Assembly: GCA_964036665.1 (NCBI GenBank)
Contig: OZ038533.1
Coordinates: 10,376,413-10,440,412 of the forward strand
DNA length: 64,000 nt
Direction of reading: 5' to 3'
Source: Gordius sp. MW1
Taxonomy: Eukaryota; Nematomorpha; Gordioida; Gordea; Gordiidae
Shown: positions 9,278 through 23,752 of the stretch, one piece after another
Position numbering within the stretch: the first letter of the stretch is position 1
Layout: every line of letters starts with the position of its first letter
Translations under genes and position numbers: made by a program
The notes under the pieces: generated by a model
The model's database searches: none
Told to the model about the DNA's origin: nothing
What the model saw: the letters and a program-made list of their open reading frames with translations, nothing else

Positions 9278-10510
9278 GACAAAAGACAACGTTTTATTGT
9301 TGCGATTAGTTTGTTGTATCGCAACGTGAGTGCTTAATTTTTCAAAAATGCACTATGCGATCATGATTTCAAAGTAATAGTTTTCTGATTCTGATAAATT
9401 TACTTTTTATCATCGAAACCACGTCTGAAAACGACAACTTTCATCGGATGCATACGGTTGAAAGAAAAATATGTGAAAAATTTTGAGGTAAAAATATTTT
9501 TTTTTTTGATTATAAGTGAAAGAGCATGAAAAAATATATAAAAGTAAGCCAATTTGAGAATCCGATTATCCGAGATTGACTTCTGAAAAGAGGTTTTAAG
9601 CTGCGAGAACTATCATTTTGACAAAAGACAACGTTTTATTGTTGCGACTAGTTTGTTGTATCGCAACGTGAGTGCTTAATTTTTCAAAAATGCACAATGC
9701 GATCATGATTTCAAAGTAATAGTTTTCTGATTCTGATAAATTTTTACTTGAGATCATAGAAACCACGTGTGAAAACTACAACTTTCATCGGATGAATACG
9801 GTTCAAAGAAAAATATGTGAAAAATTTTGGTAAAAATATTTATTTTTTTCAATTCTATGTGAAAGAGCATGAAAAAATATATAAAAGTAAGCCAATTTGA
9901 GAATCCTATTATCCTCGATTGACTTCCGAAAAGAGGTTTTAAGCTGCGAGAACTATCATTTTGACAAAAGACAACGTTTTATTGTTGCGATTATTTTGTT
10001 GTATCGCAACGTGAGTGCTTAATTTTTGAAAATGGCTCTATGCGATCATGATTTCAAAGTAATCTTTTTCAGATTCTGATAAATTTTTACTTAAGATCAT
10101 AGAAACCACGTCTGAAAACGACAACTTTCATCGGATGAATACGGTTTAAAGAAAAATATGTGAAAAATTTTGAGGTAAAAATATTTATTTTTTTCGATTC
10201 TATGTGAAAGAGCGTAAAAAAATATATAAAAGTAAGCCAATTTGAGAATCCTATTATCCTCGATTGACTTCCGAAAAGAGGTTTTAAGCTGCGAGAACTA
10301 TCATTTTGACAAAAGACAACGTTTTATTGTTGCGACTAATTTGTTGTATCGCAACGTGAGTGCTTAATTTTTCAAAAATGCACAAGGCGATCATGATTTC
10401 AAAGTAATAGTTTTCTGATTCTGATAAATTTTTACTTGAGATCATAGAAACCACGTGTGAAAACGACAACTTTCATCGGATGAATACGGTTCAAAGAAAA
10501 ATATGTGAAA
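9278..10510. repeat. Block repeated at about 4.82 kb, copy 2
   Basis: This is the partner of 4454-5690. It ends near 10530, where the sequence switches to a monomer type with 'gaaagagtatg', consistent with a recombination junction inside a monomer. The start is again preceded by the 2-base-shorter junction 'gagaactcatttt'. Confidence 0.75.
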
Positions 10511-11340
10511 AATTATGAGGTAAAAATATTTTTGTTTTTCAATTCTATGTGAAAGAGTATGAAAAAATATATAAAAGTAAGCCAATTTGAGAATCCTATT
10601 ATCCGAGATTGACTTCTGAAAAGAGGTTTTAAGCTGCGAGAACTATCATTTTGACAAAAGACAACGTTTTATTGTTGCGACTAGTTTGTTGTATCGCAAC
10701 GTGAGTGCTTAGTTTTTCAAAAATGCACAATGCGATCATGATTTCAAAGTAATAGTTTTCTGATTCTGATAAATTTTTACTTGAGATCATAGAAACCACG
10801 TGTGAAAACGACAACTTTCATCGGATGAATACGGTTGAAAGAAAAATATGTGAAAAATTTTGAGGTAAAAATATTTATTTTTTTCAATTCTATGTGAAAG
10901 AGTATGAAAAAATATATAAAAGTAAGCCAATTTGAGAATCCTATTATCCGAGATTGACTTCTGAAAAGAGGTTTTAAGCTGCGAGAACTATCATTTTGAC
11001 AAAAGACAACGTTTTATTGTTGCGACTAGTTTGTTGTATCGCAACGTGAGTGCTTAGTTTTTCAAAAATGCACAATGCGATCATGATTTCAAAGTAATAG
11101 TTTTCTGATTCTGATAAATTTTTACTTGAGATCATAGAAACCACGTGTGAAAACGACAACTTTCATCGGATGAATACGGTTGAAAGAAAAATATGTGAAA
11201 AATTTTGAGGTAAAAATATTTATTTTTTTCAATTCTATGTGAAAGAGTATGAAAAAATATATAAAAGTAAGCCAATTTGAGAATCCTATTATCCTCGATT
11301 GACTTCCGAAAAGAGGTTTTAAGCTGCGAGAACTCATTTT
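10308..11340. repeat. Local run of three monomers sharing 'gagtatg'
   Basis: Three successive monomers (10308-10652, 10653-10997 and 10998-11340) carry the private variant 'gaaagagtatg' at 10554, 10899 and 11244. The second and third also share 'gcttagttttt' and 'ggttgaaag'. The first is a chimera whose front half matches the block at 5485. This is the simplest case of recent single-monomer duplication in the window. Confidence 0.8.
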
Positions 11341-14300
11341 GACAAAAGACAACGTTTTATTGTTGCGATTAGTTTGTTGTATCGCAACGTGAGTGCTTAA
11401 TTTTTCAAAAATGCACTATGCGATCATGATTTCAAAGTAATAGTTTTCTGATTCTGATAAATTTACTTTTTATCATCGAAACCACGTCTGAAAACGACAA
11501 CTTTCATCGGATGCATACGGTTGAAAGAAAAATATGTGAAAAATTTTGAGGTAAAAATATTTTTTTTTTTGATTATAAGTGAAAGAGCATGAAAAAATAT
11601 ATAAAAGTAAGCCAATTTGAGAATCCGATTATCCGAGATTGACTTCTGAAAAGAGGTTTTAAGCTGCGAGAACTATCATTTTGACAAAAGACAACGTTTT
11701 ATTGTTGCGATTATTTTGTTGTATCGCAACGTGAGTGCTTAATTTTTGAAAATGGCTCTATGCGATCATGATTTCAAAGTAATATTTTTCAGATTCTGAT
11801 AAATTTTTACTTAAGATCATAGAAACCACGTCTGAAAACGACAACTTTCATCGGATGAATACGGTTTAAAGAAAAATATGTGAAAAATTTTGAGGTAAAA
11901 AAATTTATTTTTTTCGATTCTATGTGAAAGAGCGTAAAAAAATATATAAAAGTAAGCCAATTTGAGAATCCTATTATCCTCGATTGACTTCCGAAAAGAG
12001 GTTTTAAGCTGCGAGAACTATCATTTTGACAAAAGACAACGTTTTATTGTTGCGACTAATTTGTTGTATCGCAACGTGAGTGCTTAATTTTTCAAAAATG
12101 CACAAGGCGATCATGATTTCAAAGTAATAGTTTTCTGATTCTGATAAATTTTTACTTGAGATCATAGAAACCACGTGTGAAAACGACAACTTTCATCGGA
12201 TGAATACGGTTCAAAGAAAAATATGTGAAAAATTATGAGGTAAAAATATTTTTGTTTTTTTCAATTCTATGTTAAAGAGCGTAAAAAAATATATAAAAGT
12301 AAGTCAATTTGAGAATCCTATTATCCTCGATTGACTTCCGAAAAGAGGTTTTAAGCTGCGAGAACTATCATTTTGACAAAAGACAACGTTTTATTGTTGG
12401 AATTAGTTTGTTGTATCGCAACGTGAGTGCTTAATTTTTGAAAATGGCTCTATGCAATCAGGATTTCAAAGTAATAGTTTTCAGATTCTGATAAATTTTT
12501 ACTTGGGATCATAGAAACCACGTCTGAAAACGACAACTTTCATCGGATGAATACGGTTCAAAGAAAAATATGTAAAAAATTATGAGGTAAAAATATTTTT
12601 GTTTTTTTCGATTCTATGTGAAAGAGCGTAAAAAAATATATAAAAGTAAGCCAATTTGAGAATCCTATTATCCTCGATTGACATCCGAAAAGAGGTTTTA
12701 AGATGCGAGAACTATCATTTTGCCAAAAGACAACGTTTTATTGTTGCGACTAGTTTGTTATATCGCAACGTGAGTGCTTAATTTTTTTAAAATGCACTAT
12801 GCGATATGATTTCAAAGTAATAATTTTCTGATTCTGATAAATTTTTACTTGAGATCATAGAAACCACGTCTGAAAACGACAACTTTCATCGGATGAATAC
12901 GGTTCAAAGAAAAATATGTGAAAAATTTTGAGGTAAAAATATTTATTTTTTTCAATTTTATATGAAAGAGCATGAAAAAATATATAAAAGTAAGCCAATT
13001 TGAGAATCCTATTATCCTAGATTGACTTCTGAAAAGAGGTTTTAAGCTGCGAGAACTATCATTTTGACAAAAGACAACGTTTTATTGTTGCGACTAGTTT
13101 GTTGTATCGCAACGTGAGTGCTTAATTTTTCAAAAATGCACAATGCGATCATGATTTCAAAGTAATAGTTTTCTGATTCTGATAAATTTTTACTTGAGAT
13201 CATAGAAACCACGTGTGAAAACGACAACTTTCATCGGATGAATACGGTTCAAAGAAAAATATGTGAAAAATTTTGAGGTAAAAATATTTATTTTTTTCAA
13301 TTCTATGTGAAAGAGCATGAAAAAATATATAAAAGTAAGCCAATTTGAGAATCCTATTATCCGAGATTGACTTCTGAAAAGAGGTTTTAAGCTGCGAGAA
13401 CTATCATTTTGACAAAAGACAACGTTTTATTGTTGCGACTAGTTTGTTGTATCGCAACGTGAGTGCTTAATTTTTGAAAATGGCTCTATGCGATCATGAT
13501 TTCAAATTAATAGTTTTCAGATTCTGATAAATTTTTACTTGGGATCATAGAAACCACGTCTGAAAACGACAACTTTCATCGGATGAATACGGTTCAAAGC
13601 AAAAGATGTGAAAAATTTTGAGGTAAAAATATTTATTTTTTTCAATTCTATGTAAAAGAGCATGAAAAAATATATAAAAGTAAGCCAATTTGAGAATCCT
13701 ATTATCCTCGATTGACTTCTGAAAAGAGGTTTTAAGCTGCGAGAACTATCATTTTGACAAAAGACAACGTTTTATTGTTGCGATTAGTTTGTTGTATCGC
13801 AACGTGAGTGCTTAATTTTTGAAAATGGCTCTATGCGATCATGATTTCAAAGTAATATTTTTCAGATTCTGATAAATTTTTACTTGGGATCATAGAAACC
13901 ACGTCTGAAAACGAAAACTTTCATCGGATGAATACGGTTTAAAGAAAAATATGTGAAAAATTTTGAGGTAAAAATATTTATTTTTTTCGATTCTATGTGA
14001 AAGAGCGTAAAAAATATATAAAAGTAAGCCAATTTGAGAATCCTATTATCCTCGATTGACTTCCGAAAAGAGGTTTTAAGCTGCGAGAACTATCATTTTG
14101 ACAAAAGACAACGTTTTATTGTTGCGACTAGTTTGTTGTATCGCAACGTGAGTGCTTAATTTTTCAAAAATGCACAATGCGATCATGATTTCAAAGTAAT
14201 AGTTTTCTGATTCTGATAAATTTTTACTTGAGATCATAGAAACCACGTGTGAAAACGACAACTTTCATCGGATGAATACGGTTCAAAGAAAAATATGTGA

Positions 14301-17300
14301 AAAATTATGAGGTAAAAATATTTTTGTTTTTTTCGATTCTATTTGAAAGAGCGTAAAAAAATATATAAAAGTAAGCCAATTTGAGAATCCTATTATCCTC
14401 GATTGACATCCGAAAAGAGGTTTTAAGATGCGAGAACTATCATTTTGCCAAAAGACAACGTTTTATTGTTGCGACTAGTTTGTTGTATCGCAAGGTGAGT
14501 GCTTAATTTTTCAAAAATGCACTATGCGATCATGATTTCAAAGTAATAGTTTTTTGATTCTGATAAATTTACTTTTTATCATCGAAACCACGTCTGAAAA
14601 CGACAACTTTCATCGGATGCATACGGTTGAAAGAAAAATATGTGAAAAATTTTGAGGTAAAAATATTTATTTTTTTCGATTCTAAGTGAAAGAGCATAAA
14701 AAAATATATAAAAGTAAGCCAATTTGAGAATCCTATTATCCGAGATTGACTTCTGAAAAGAGGTTTTAAGCTGCGAGAACTATCATTTTGACAAAAGACA
14801 ACGTTTTATTGTTGCGACTAGTTTGTTGTATCGCAACGTGAGTGCTTAGTTTTTCAAAAATGCACAATGCGATCATGATTTCAAAGTAATAGTTTTCTGA
14901 TTCTGATAAATTTTTACTTGAGATCATAGAAACCACGTGTGAAAACGACAGCTTTCATCGGATGAATACGGTTCAAAGAAAAATATGTGAAAAATTTTGA
15001 GGTAAAAATATTTATTTTTTTCAATTCTATGTGAAAGAGCATGAAAAAATATATAAAAGTAAGCCAATTTGAGAATCCTATTATCCGAGATTGACTTCTG
15101 AAAAGAGGTTTTAAGCTGCGAGAACTATCATTTTGACAAAAGACAACGTTTTATTGTTGCGACTAGTTTGTTGTATCGCAACGTGAGTGCTTAATTTTTG
15201 AAAATGGCTCTATGCGATCATGATTTCAAAGTAATAGTTTTCAGATTCTGATAAATTTTTACTTGGGATCATAGAAACCACGTCTGAAAACGACAACTTT
15301 CATCGGATGAATACGGTTTAAAGAAAAATATGTGAAAAATTTTGAGGTAAAAATATTTATTTTTTTCGATTCTATGTAAAAGAGCGTAAAAAAATATATA
15401 AAAGTAAGCCAATTTGAGAATCCTATTATCCTCGATTGACTTCCGAAAAGAGGTTTTAAGCTGCGAGAACTATCATTTTGACAAAGACAACGTTTTATTG
15501 TTGCGACTAGTTTGTTGTATCGCAACGTGAGTGCTTAATTTTTCAAGAATGCACAATGCGATCATGATTTCAAAGTAATAGTTTTCTGATTCTGATAAAT
15601 TTTTACTTGAGATCATAGAAACCACGAGTGAAAACGACAACTTTCATCGGATGAATACGGTTCAAAGAAAAATATGTGAAAAATTTTTTAGGTACAAATA
15701 TTTATTTTTTTCAATTCTATGTGAAAGAGCATGAAAAAATATATAAAAGTAAGCCAATTTGAGAATCCTATTATCCGAGATTGACTTCTGAAAATAGGTT
15801 TTAAGCTGCGAGAACTATCATTTTGACAAAAGACAACGTTTTATTGTTGCGACTAGTTTGTTGTATCGCAACGTGAGTGCTTAATTTTTCAAAAATGCAC
15901 TATGCGATCATGATTTCAAAGTAATAGTTTTCTGATTCTGATAAATTTTTACTTTTTATCATCGAAACCACGTCTAAAAACGACAACTTTCATCGGATGC
16001 ATACGGTTCAAAGAAAAATATGTGAAAAATTTTGAGGTAAAAATATTTATTTTTTTCAATTCTATGTGAAAGAGCATGAAAAAATATATAAAAGTAAGCC
16101 AATTTGAGAATCCTATTATCCTCGATTGACTTCCGAAGAGAGGTTTTAAGCTGCGAGAACTATCATTTTGACAAAAGACAACGTTTTATTGTTGCGATTA
16201 GTTTGTTGTATCGCAACGTGAGTGCTTAATTTTTGAAAATGGCTCTATGCGATCATGATTTCAAAGTAATATTTTTCAGATTCTGATAAATTTTTACTTG
16301 GGATCATAGAAACCACGTCTGAAAACGAAAACTTTCATCGGATGAATACGGTTTAAAGAAAAATATGTGAAAAATTTTGAGGTAAAAATATTTATTTTTT
16401 TCGATTCTATGTGAAAGAGCGTAAAAAATATATAAAAGTAAGCCAATTTGAGAATCCTATTATCCTCGATTGACTTCCGAAAAGAGGTTTTAAGCTGCGA
16501 GAACTATCATTTTGACAAAAGACAACGTTTTATTGTTGCGACTAGTTTGTTGTATCGCAACGTGAGTGCTTAATTTTTCAAAAATGCACAATGCGATCAT
16601 GATTTCAAAGTAATAGTTTTCTGATTCTGATAAATTTTTACTTGAGATCATAGAAACCACGAGTGAAAACGACAACTTTCATCGGATGAATACGGTTCAA
16701 AGAAAAAGATGTGAAAAATTTTGAGGTAAAAATATTTATTTTTTTCAATTCTATGTAAAAGAGCATGAAAAAATATATAAAAGTAAGCCAATTTGAGAAT
16801 CCTATTATCCTCGATTGACTTCTGAAAAGAGGTTTTAAGCTGCGAGAACTATCATTTTGACAAAAGACAACGTTTTATTGTTGCGATTAGTTTGTTGTAT
16901 CGCAACGTGAGTGCTTAATTATTGAAAATGGCTCTATGCGATCATGATTTCAAAGTAATAGTTTTCAGATTCTGATAAATTTTTACTTGGGATCATAGAA
17001 CCCACGTCTGAAAACGACAACTTTCATCGGATGACTACGGTTCAAAGAAAAATATGTGAAAAATTATGAGGTAAAAATATTTTTGTTTTTTTCTTCTATG
17101 TGAAAGAGCGTAAAAAAATATATAAAGAAAAGTCAATTTGAGAATCCTATTATCCTCGATTGACTTCCGAAAAGAGGTTTTAAGATGCGAGAACTATCAT
17201 TTTGACAAAAGACAACGTTTTATTGTTGCGACTAGTTTGTTGTTTGGCAACGTGAGTGCTTAATTTTTCAAAAATGCACAATGCGATCATGATTTCAAAG

Positions 17301-17546
17301 TAATAGTTTTCTGATTCTGATAAATTTTTACTTGAGATCATAGAAACCACGTCTGAAAACGACAACTTTCATCGGATGAATACGGTTCAAAGAAAAATAT
17401 GTGAAAAATTTTTAGGTAAAAATATTTATTTTTTTCAATTCTATGTGAAAGAGCATGAAAAAATATATAAAAGTAAGCCAATTTGAGAATCCTATTATCC
17501 TCGATTGACTTCCGAAAAGAGGTTTTAAGCTGCGAGAACTCATTTT
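11341..17546. repeat. 6206-bp higher-order repeat, copy 1 (18 monomers)
   Basis: Starting at GACAAAAGAC after the short junction 'gagaactcatttt', this 18-monomer unit recurs at exactly +6206. Private variants present in both copies include 'gacaaagac' with one A lost (15480 and 21686), 'tttcaagaatg' (15541 and 21747), 'cgacagcttt' (14946 and 21152), 'atagaacccac' (16995 and 23201), 'tttttcttctatg' (17090 and 23296) and 'tttggcaac' (17243 and 23449). I found no difference between the copies at any site compared. The unit contains classes A, B and C. Confidence 0.93.
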
Positions 17547-20500
17547 GACAAAAGACAACGTTTTATTGTTGCGATTAGTTTGTTGTATCGCAACGTGAGT
17601 GCTTAATTTTTCAAAAATGCACTATGCGATCATGATTTCAAAGTAATAGTTTTCTGATTCTGATAAATTTACTTTTTATCATCGAAACCACGTCTGAAAA
17701 CGACAACTTTCATCGGATGCATACGGTTGAAAGAAAAATATGTGAAAAATTTTGAGGTAAAAATATTTTTTTTTTTGATTATAAGTGAAAGAGCATGAAA
17801 AAATATATAAAAGTAAGCCAATTTGAGAATCCGATTATCCGAGATTGACTTCTGAAAAGAGGTTTTAAGCTGCGAGAACTATCATTTTGACAAAAGACAA
17901 CGTTTTATTGTTGCGATTATTTTGTTGTATCGCAACGTGAGTGCTTAATTTTTGAAAATGGCTCTATGCGATCATGATTTCAAAGTAATATTTTTCAGAT
18001 TCTGATAAATTTTTACTTAAGATCATAGAAACCACGTCTGAAAACGACAACTTTCATCGGATGAATACGGTTTAAAGAAAAATATGTGAAAAATTTTGAG
18101 GTAAAAAAATTTATTTTTTTCGATTCTATGTGAAAGAGCGTAAAAAAATATATAAAAGTAAGCCAATTTGAGAATCCTATTATCCTCGATTGACTTCCGA
18201 AAAGAGGTTTTAAGCTGCGAGAACTATCATTTTGACAAAAGACAACGTTTTATTGTTGCGACTAATTTGTTGTATCGCAACGTGAGTGCTTAATTTTTCA
18301 AAAATGCACAAGGCGATCATGATTTCAAAGTAATAGTTTTCTGATTCTGATAAATTTTTACTTGAGATCATAGAAACCACGTGTGAAAACGACAACTTTC
18401 ATCGGATGAATACGGTTCAAAGAAAAATATGTGAAAAATTATGAGGTAAAAATATTTTTGTTTTTTTCAATTCTATGTTAAAGAGCGTAAAAAAATATAT
18501 AAAAGTAAGTCAATTTGAGAATCCTATTATCCTCGATTGACTTCCGAAAAGAGGTTTTAAGCTGCGAGAACTATCATTTTGACAAAAGACAACGTTTTAT
18601 TGTTGGAATTAGTTTGTTGTATCGCAACGTGAGTGCTTAATTTTTGAAAATGGCTCTATGCAATCAGGATTTCAAAGTAATAGTTTTCAGATTCTGATAA
18701 ATTTTTACTTGGGATCATAGAAACCACGTCTGAAAACGACAACTTTCATCGGATGAATACGGTTCAAAGAAAAATATGTAAAAAATTATGAGGTAAAAAT
18801 ATTTTTGTTTTTTTCGATTCTATGTGAAAGAGCGTAAAAAAATATATAAAAGTAAGCCAATTTGAGAATCCTATTATCCTCGATTGACATCCGAAAAGAG
18901 GTTTTAAGATGCGAGAACTATCATTTTGCCAAAAGACAACGTTTTATTGTTGCGACTAGTTTGTTATATCGCAACGTGAGTGCTTAATTTTTTTAAAATG
19001 CACTATGCGATATGATTTCAAAGTAATAATTTTCTGATTCTGATAAATTTTTACTTGAGATCATAGAAACCACGTCTGAAAACGACAACTTTCATCGGAT
19101 GAATACGGTTCAAAGAAAAATATGTGAAAAATTTTGAGGTAAAAATATTTATTTTTTTCAATTTTATATGAAAGAGCATGAAAAAATATATAAAAGTAAG
19201 CCAATTTGAGAATCCTATTATCCTAGATTGACTTCTGAAAAGAGGTTTTAAGCTGCGAGAACTATCATTTTGACAAAAGACAACGTTTTATTGTTGCGAC
19301 TAGTTTGTTGTATCGCAACGTGAGTGCTTAATTTTTCAAAAATGCACAATGCGATCATGATTTCAAAGTAATAGTTTTCTGATTCTGATAAATTTTTACT
19401 TGAGATCATAGAAACCACGTGTGAAAACGACAACTTTCATCGGATGAATACGGTTCAAAGAAAAATATGTGAAAAATTTTGAGGTAAAAATATTTATTTT
19501 TTTCAATTCTATGTGAAAGAGCATGAAAAAATATATAAAAGTAAGCCAATTTGAGAATCCTATTATCCGAGATTGACTTCTGAAAAGAGGTTTTAAGCTG
19601 CGAGAACTATCATTTTGACAAAAGACAACGTTTTATTGTTGCGACTAGTTTGTTGTATCGCAACGTGAGTGCTTAATTTTTGAAAATGGCTCTATGCGAT
19701 CATGATTTCAAATTAATAGTTTTCAGATTCTGATAAATTTTTACTTGGGATCATAGAAACCACGTCTGAAAACGACAACTTTCATCGGATGAATACGGTT
19801 CAAAGCAAAAGATGTGAAAAATTTTGAGGTAAAAATATTTATTTTTTTCAATTCTATGTAAAAGAGCATGAAAAAATATATAAAAGTAAGCCAATTTGAG
19901 AATCCTATTATCCTCGATTGACTTCTGAAAAGAGGTTTTAAGCTGCGAGAACTATCATTTTGACAAAAGACAACGTTTTATTGTTGCGATTAGTTTGTTG
20001 TATCGCAACGTGAGTGCTTAATTTTTGAAAATGGCTCTATGCGATCATGATTTCAAAGTAATATTTTTCAGATTCTGATAAATTTTTACTTGGGATCATA
20101 GAAACCACGTCTGAAAACGAAAACTTTCATCGGATGAATACGGTTTAAAGAAAAATATGTGAAAAATTTTGAGGTAAAAATATTTATTTTTTTCGATTCT
20201 ATGTGAAAGAGCGTAAAAAATATATAAAAGTAAGCCAATTTGAGAATCCTATTATCCTCGATTGACTTCCGAAAAGAGGTTTTAAGCTGCGAGAACTATC
20301 ATTTTGACAAAAGACAACGTTTTATTGTTGCGACTAGTTTGTTGTATCGCAACGTGAGTGCTTAATTTTTCAAAAATGCACAATGCGATCATGATTTCAA
20401 AGTAATAGTTTTCTGATTCTGATAAATTTTTACTTGAGATCATAGAAACCACGTGTGAAAACGACAACTTTCATCGGATGAATACGGTTCAAAGAAAAAT

Positions 20501-23500
20501 ATGTGAAAAATTATGAGGTAAAAATATTTTTGTTTTTTTCGATTCTATTTGAAAGAGCGTAAAAAAATATATAAAAGTAAGCCAATTTGAGAATCCTATT
20601 ATCCTCGATTGACATCCGAAAAGAGGTTTTAAGATGCGAGAACTATCATTTTGCCAAAAGACAACGTTTTATTGTTGCGACTAGTTTGTTGTATCGCAAG
20701 GTGAGTGCTTAATTTTTCAAAAATGCACTATGCGATCATGATTTCAAAGTAATAGTTTTTTGATTCTGATAAATTTACTTTTTATCATCGAAACCACGTC
20801 TGAAAACGACAACTTTCATCGGATGCATACGGTTGAAAGAAAAATATGTGAAAAATTTTGAGGTAAAAATATTTATTTTTTTCGATTCTAAGTGAAAGAG
20901 CATAAAAAAATATATAAAAGTAAGCCAATTTGAGAATCCTATTATCCGAGATTGACTTCTGAAAAGAGGTTTTAAGCTGCGAGAACTATCATTTTGACAA
21001 AAGACAACGTTTTATTGTTGCGACTAGTTTGTTGTATCGCAACGTGAGTGCTTAGTTTTTCAAAAATGCACAATGCGATCATGATTTCAAAGTAATAGTT
21101 TTCTGATTCTGATAAATTTTTACTTGAGATCATAGAAACCACGTGTGAAAACGACAGCTTTCATCGGATGAATACGGTTCAAAGAAAAATATGTGAAAAA
21201 TTTTGAGGTAAAAATATTTATTTTTTTCAATTCTATGTGAAAGAGCATGAAAAAATATATAAAAGTAAGCCAATTTGAGAATCCTATTATCCGAGATTGA
21301 CTTCTGAAAAGAGGTTTTAAGCTGCGAGAACTATCATTTTGACAAAAGACAACGTTTTATTGTTGCGACTAGTTTGTTGTATCGCAACGTGAGTGCTTAA
21401 TTTTTGAAAATGGCTCTATGCGATCATGATTTCAAAGTAATAGTTTTCAGATTCTGATAAATTTTTACTTGGGATCATAGAAACCACGTCTGAAAACGAC
21501 AACTTTCATCGGATGAATACGGTTTAAAGAAAAATATGTGAAAAATTTTGAGGTAAAAATATTTATTTTTTTCGATTCTATGTAAAAGAGCGTAAAAAAA
21601 TATATAAAAGTAAGCCAATTTGAGAATCCTATTATCCTCGATTGACTTCCGAAAAGAGGTTTTAAGCTGCGAGAACTATCATTTTGACAAAGACAACGTT
21701 TTATTGTTGCGACTAGTTTGTTGTATCGCAACGTGAGTGCTTAATTTTTCAAGAATGCACAATGCGATCATGATTTCAAAGTAATAGTTTTCTGATTCTG
21801 ATAAATTTTTACTTGAGATCATAGAAACCACGAGTGAAAACGACAACTTTCATCGGATGAATACGGTTCAAAGAAAAATATGTGAAAAATTTTTTAGGTA
21901 CAAATATTTATTTTTTTCAATTCTATGTGAAAGAGCATGAAAAAATATATAAAAGTAAGCCAATTTGAGAATCCTATTATCCGAGATTGACTTCTGAAAA
22001 TAGGTTTTAAGCTGCGAGAACTATCATTTTGACAAAAGACAACGTTTTATTGTTGCGACTAGTTTGTTGTATCGCAACGTGAGTGCTTAATTTTTCAAAA
22101 ATGCACTATGCGATCATGATTTCAAAGTAATAGTTTTCTGATTCTGATAAATTTTTACTTTTTATCATCGAAACCACGTCTAAAAACGACAACTTTCATC
22201 GGATGCATACGGTTCAAAGAAAAATATGTGAAAAATTTTGAGGTAAAAATATTTATTTTTTTCAATTCTATGTGAAAGAGCATGAAAAAATATATAAAAG
22301 TAAGCCAATTTGAGAATCCTATTATCCTCGATTGACTTCCGAAGAGAGGTTTTAAGCTGCGAGAACTATCATTTTGACAAAAGACAACGTTTTATTGTTG
22401 CGATTAGTTTGTTGTATCGCAACGTGAGTGCTTAATTTTTGAAAATGGCTCTATGCGATCATGATTTCAAAGTAATATTTTTCAGATTCTGATAAATTTT
22501 TACTTGGGATCATAGAAACCACGTCTGAAAACGAAAACTTTCATCGGATGAATACGGTTTAAAGAAAAATATGTGAAAAATTTTGAGGTAAAAATATTTA
22601 TTTTTTTCGATTCTATGTGAAAGAGCGTAAAAAATATATAAAAGTAAGCCAATTTGAGAATCCTATTATCCTCGATTGACTTCCGAAAAGAGGTTTTAAG
22701 CTGCGAGAACTATCATTTTGACAAAAGACAACGTTTTATTGTTGCGACTAGTTTGTTGTATCGCAACGTGAGTGCTTAATTTTTCAAAAATGCACAATGC
22801 GATCATGATTTCAAAGTAATAGTTTTCTGATTCTGATAAATTTTTACTTGAGATCATAGAAACCACGAGTGAAAACGACAACTTTCATCGGATGAATACG
22901 GTTCAAAGAAAAAGATGTGAAAAATTTTGAGGTAAAAATATTTATTTTTTTCAATTCTATGTAAAAGAGCATGAAAAAATATATAAAAGTAAGCCAATTT
23001 GAGAATCCTATTATCCTCGATTGACTTCTGAAAAGAGGTTTTAAGCTGCGAGAACTATCATTTTGACAAAAGACAACGTTTTATTGTTGCGATTAGTTTG
23101 TTGTATCGCAACGTGAGTGCTTAATTATTGAAAATGGCTCTATGCGATCATGATTTCAAAGTAATAGTTTTCAGATTCTGATAAATTTTTACTTGGGATC
23201 ATAGAACCCACGTCTGAAAACGACAACTTTCATCGGATGACTACGGTTCAAAGAAAAATATGTGAAAAATTATGAGGTAAAAATATTTTTGTTTTTTTCT
23301 TCTATGTGAAAGAGCGTAAAAAAATATATAAAGAAAAGTCAATTTGAGAATCCTATTATCCTCGATTGACTTCCGAAAAGAGGTTTTAAGATGCGAGAAC
23401 TATCATTTTGACAAAAGACAACGTTTTATTGTTGCGACTAGTTTGTTGTTTGGCAACGTGAGTGCTTAATTTTTCAAAAATGCACAATGCGATCATGATT

Positions 23501-23752
23501 TCAAAGTAATAGTTTTCTGATTCTGATAAATTTTTACTTGAGATCATAGAAACCACGTCTGAAAACGACAACTTTCATCGGATGAATACGGTTCAAAGAA
23601 AAATATGTGAAAAATTTTTAGGTAAAAATATTTATTTTTTTCAATTCTATGTGAAAGAGCATGAAAAAATATATAAAAGTAAGCCAATTTGAGAATCCTA
23701 TTATCCTCGATTGACTTCCGAAAAGAGGTTTTAAGCTGCGAGAACTCATTTT
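17547..23752. repeat. 6206-bp higher-order repeat, copy 2 (18 monomers)
   Basis: This is the immediate tandem copy of the preceding unit. Similarity at offset 6206 continues about 80 bases into the next monomer and breaks at 23836, where 'gcgatatta' replaces 'gcgatcatga'. On the left it breaks before 11260. The duplicated tract is thus slightly longer than two units, as expected for one unequal exchange. Lack of visible differences implies a recent event, or an assembly duplication. Confidence 0.93.
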
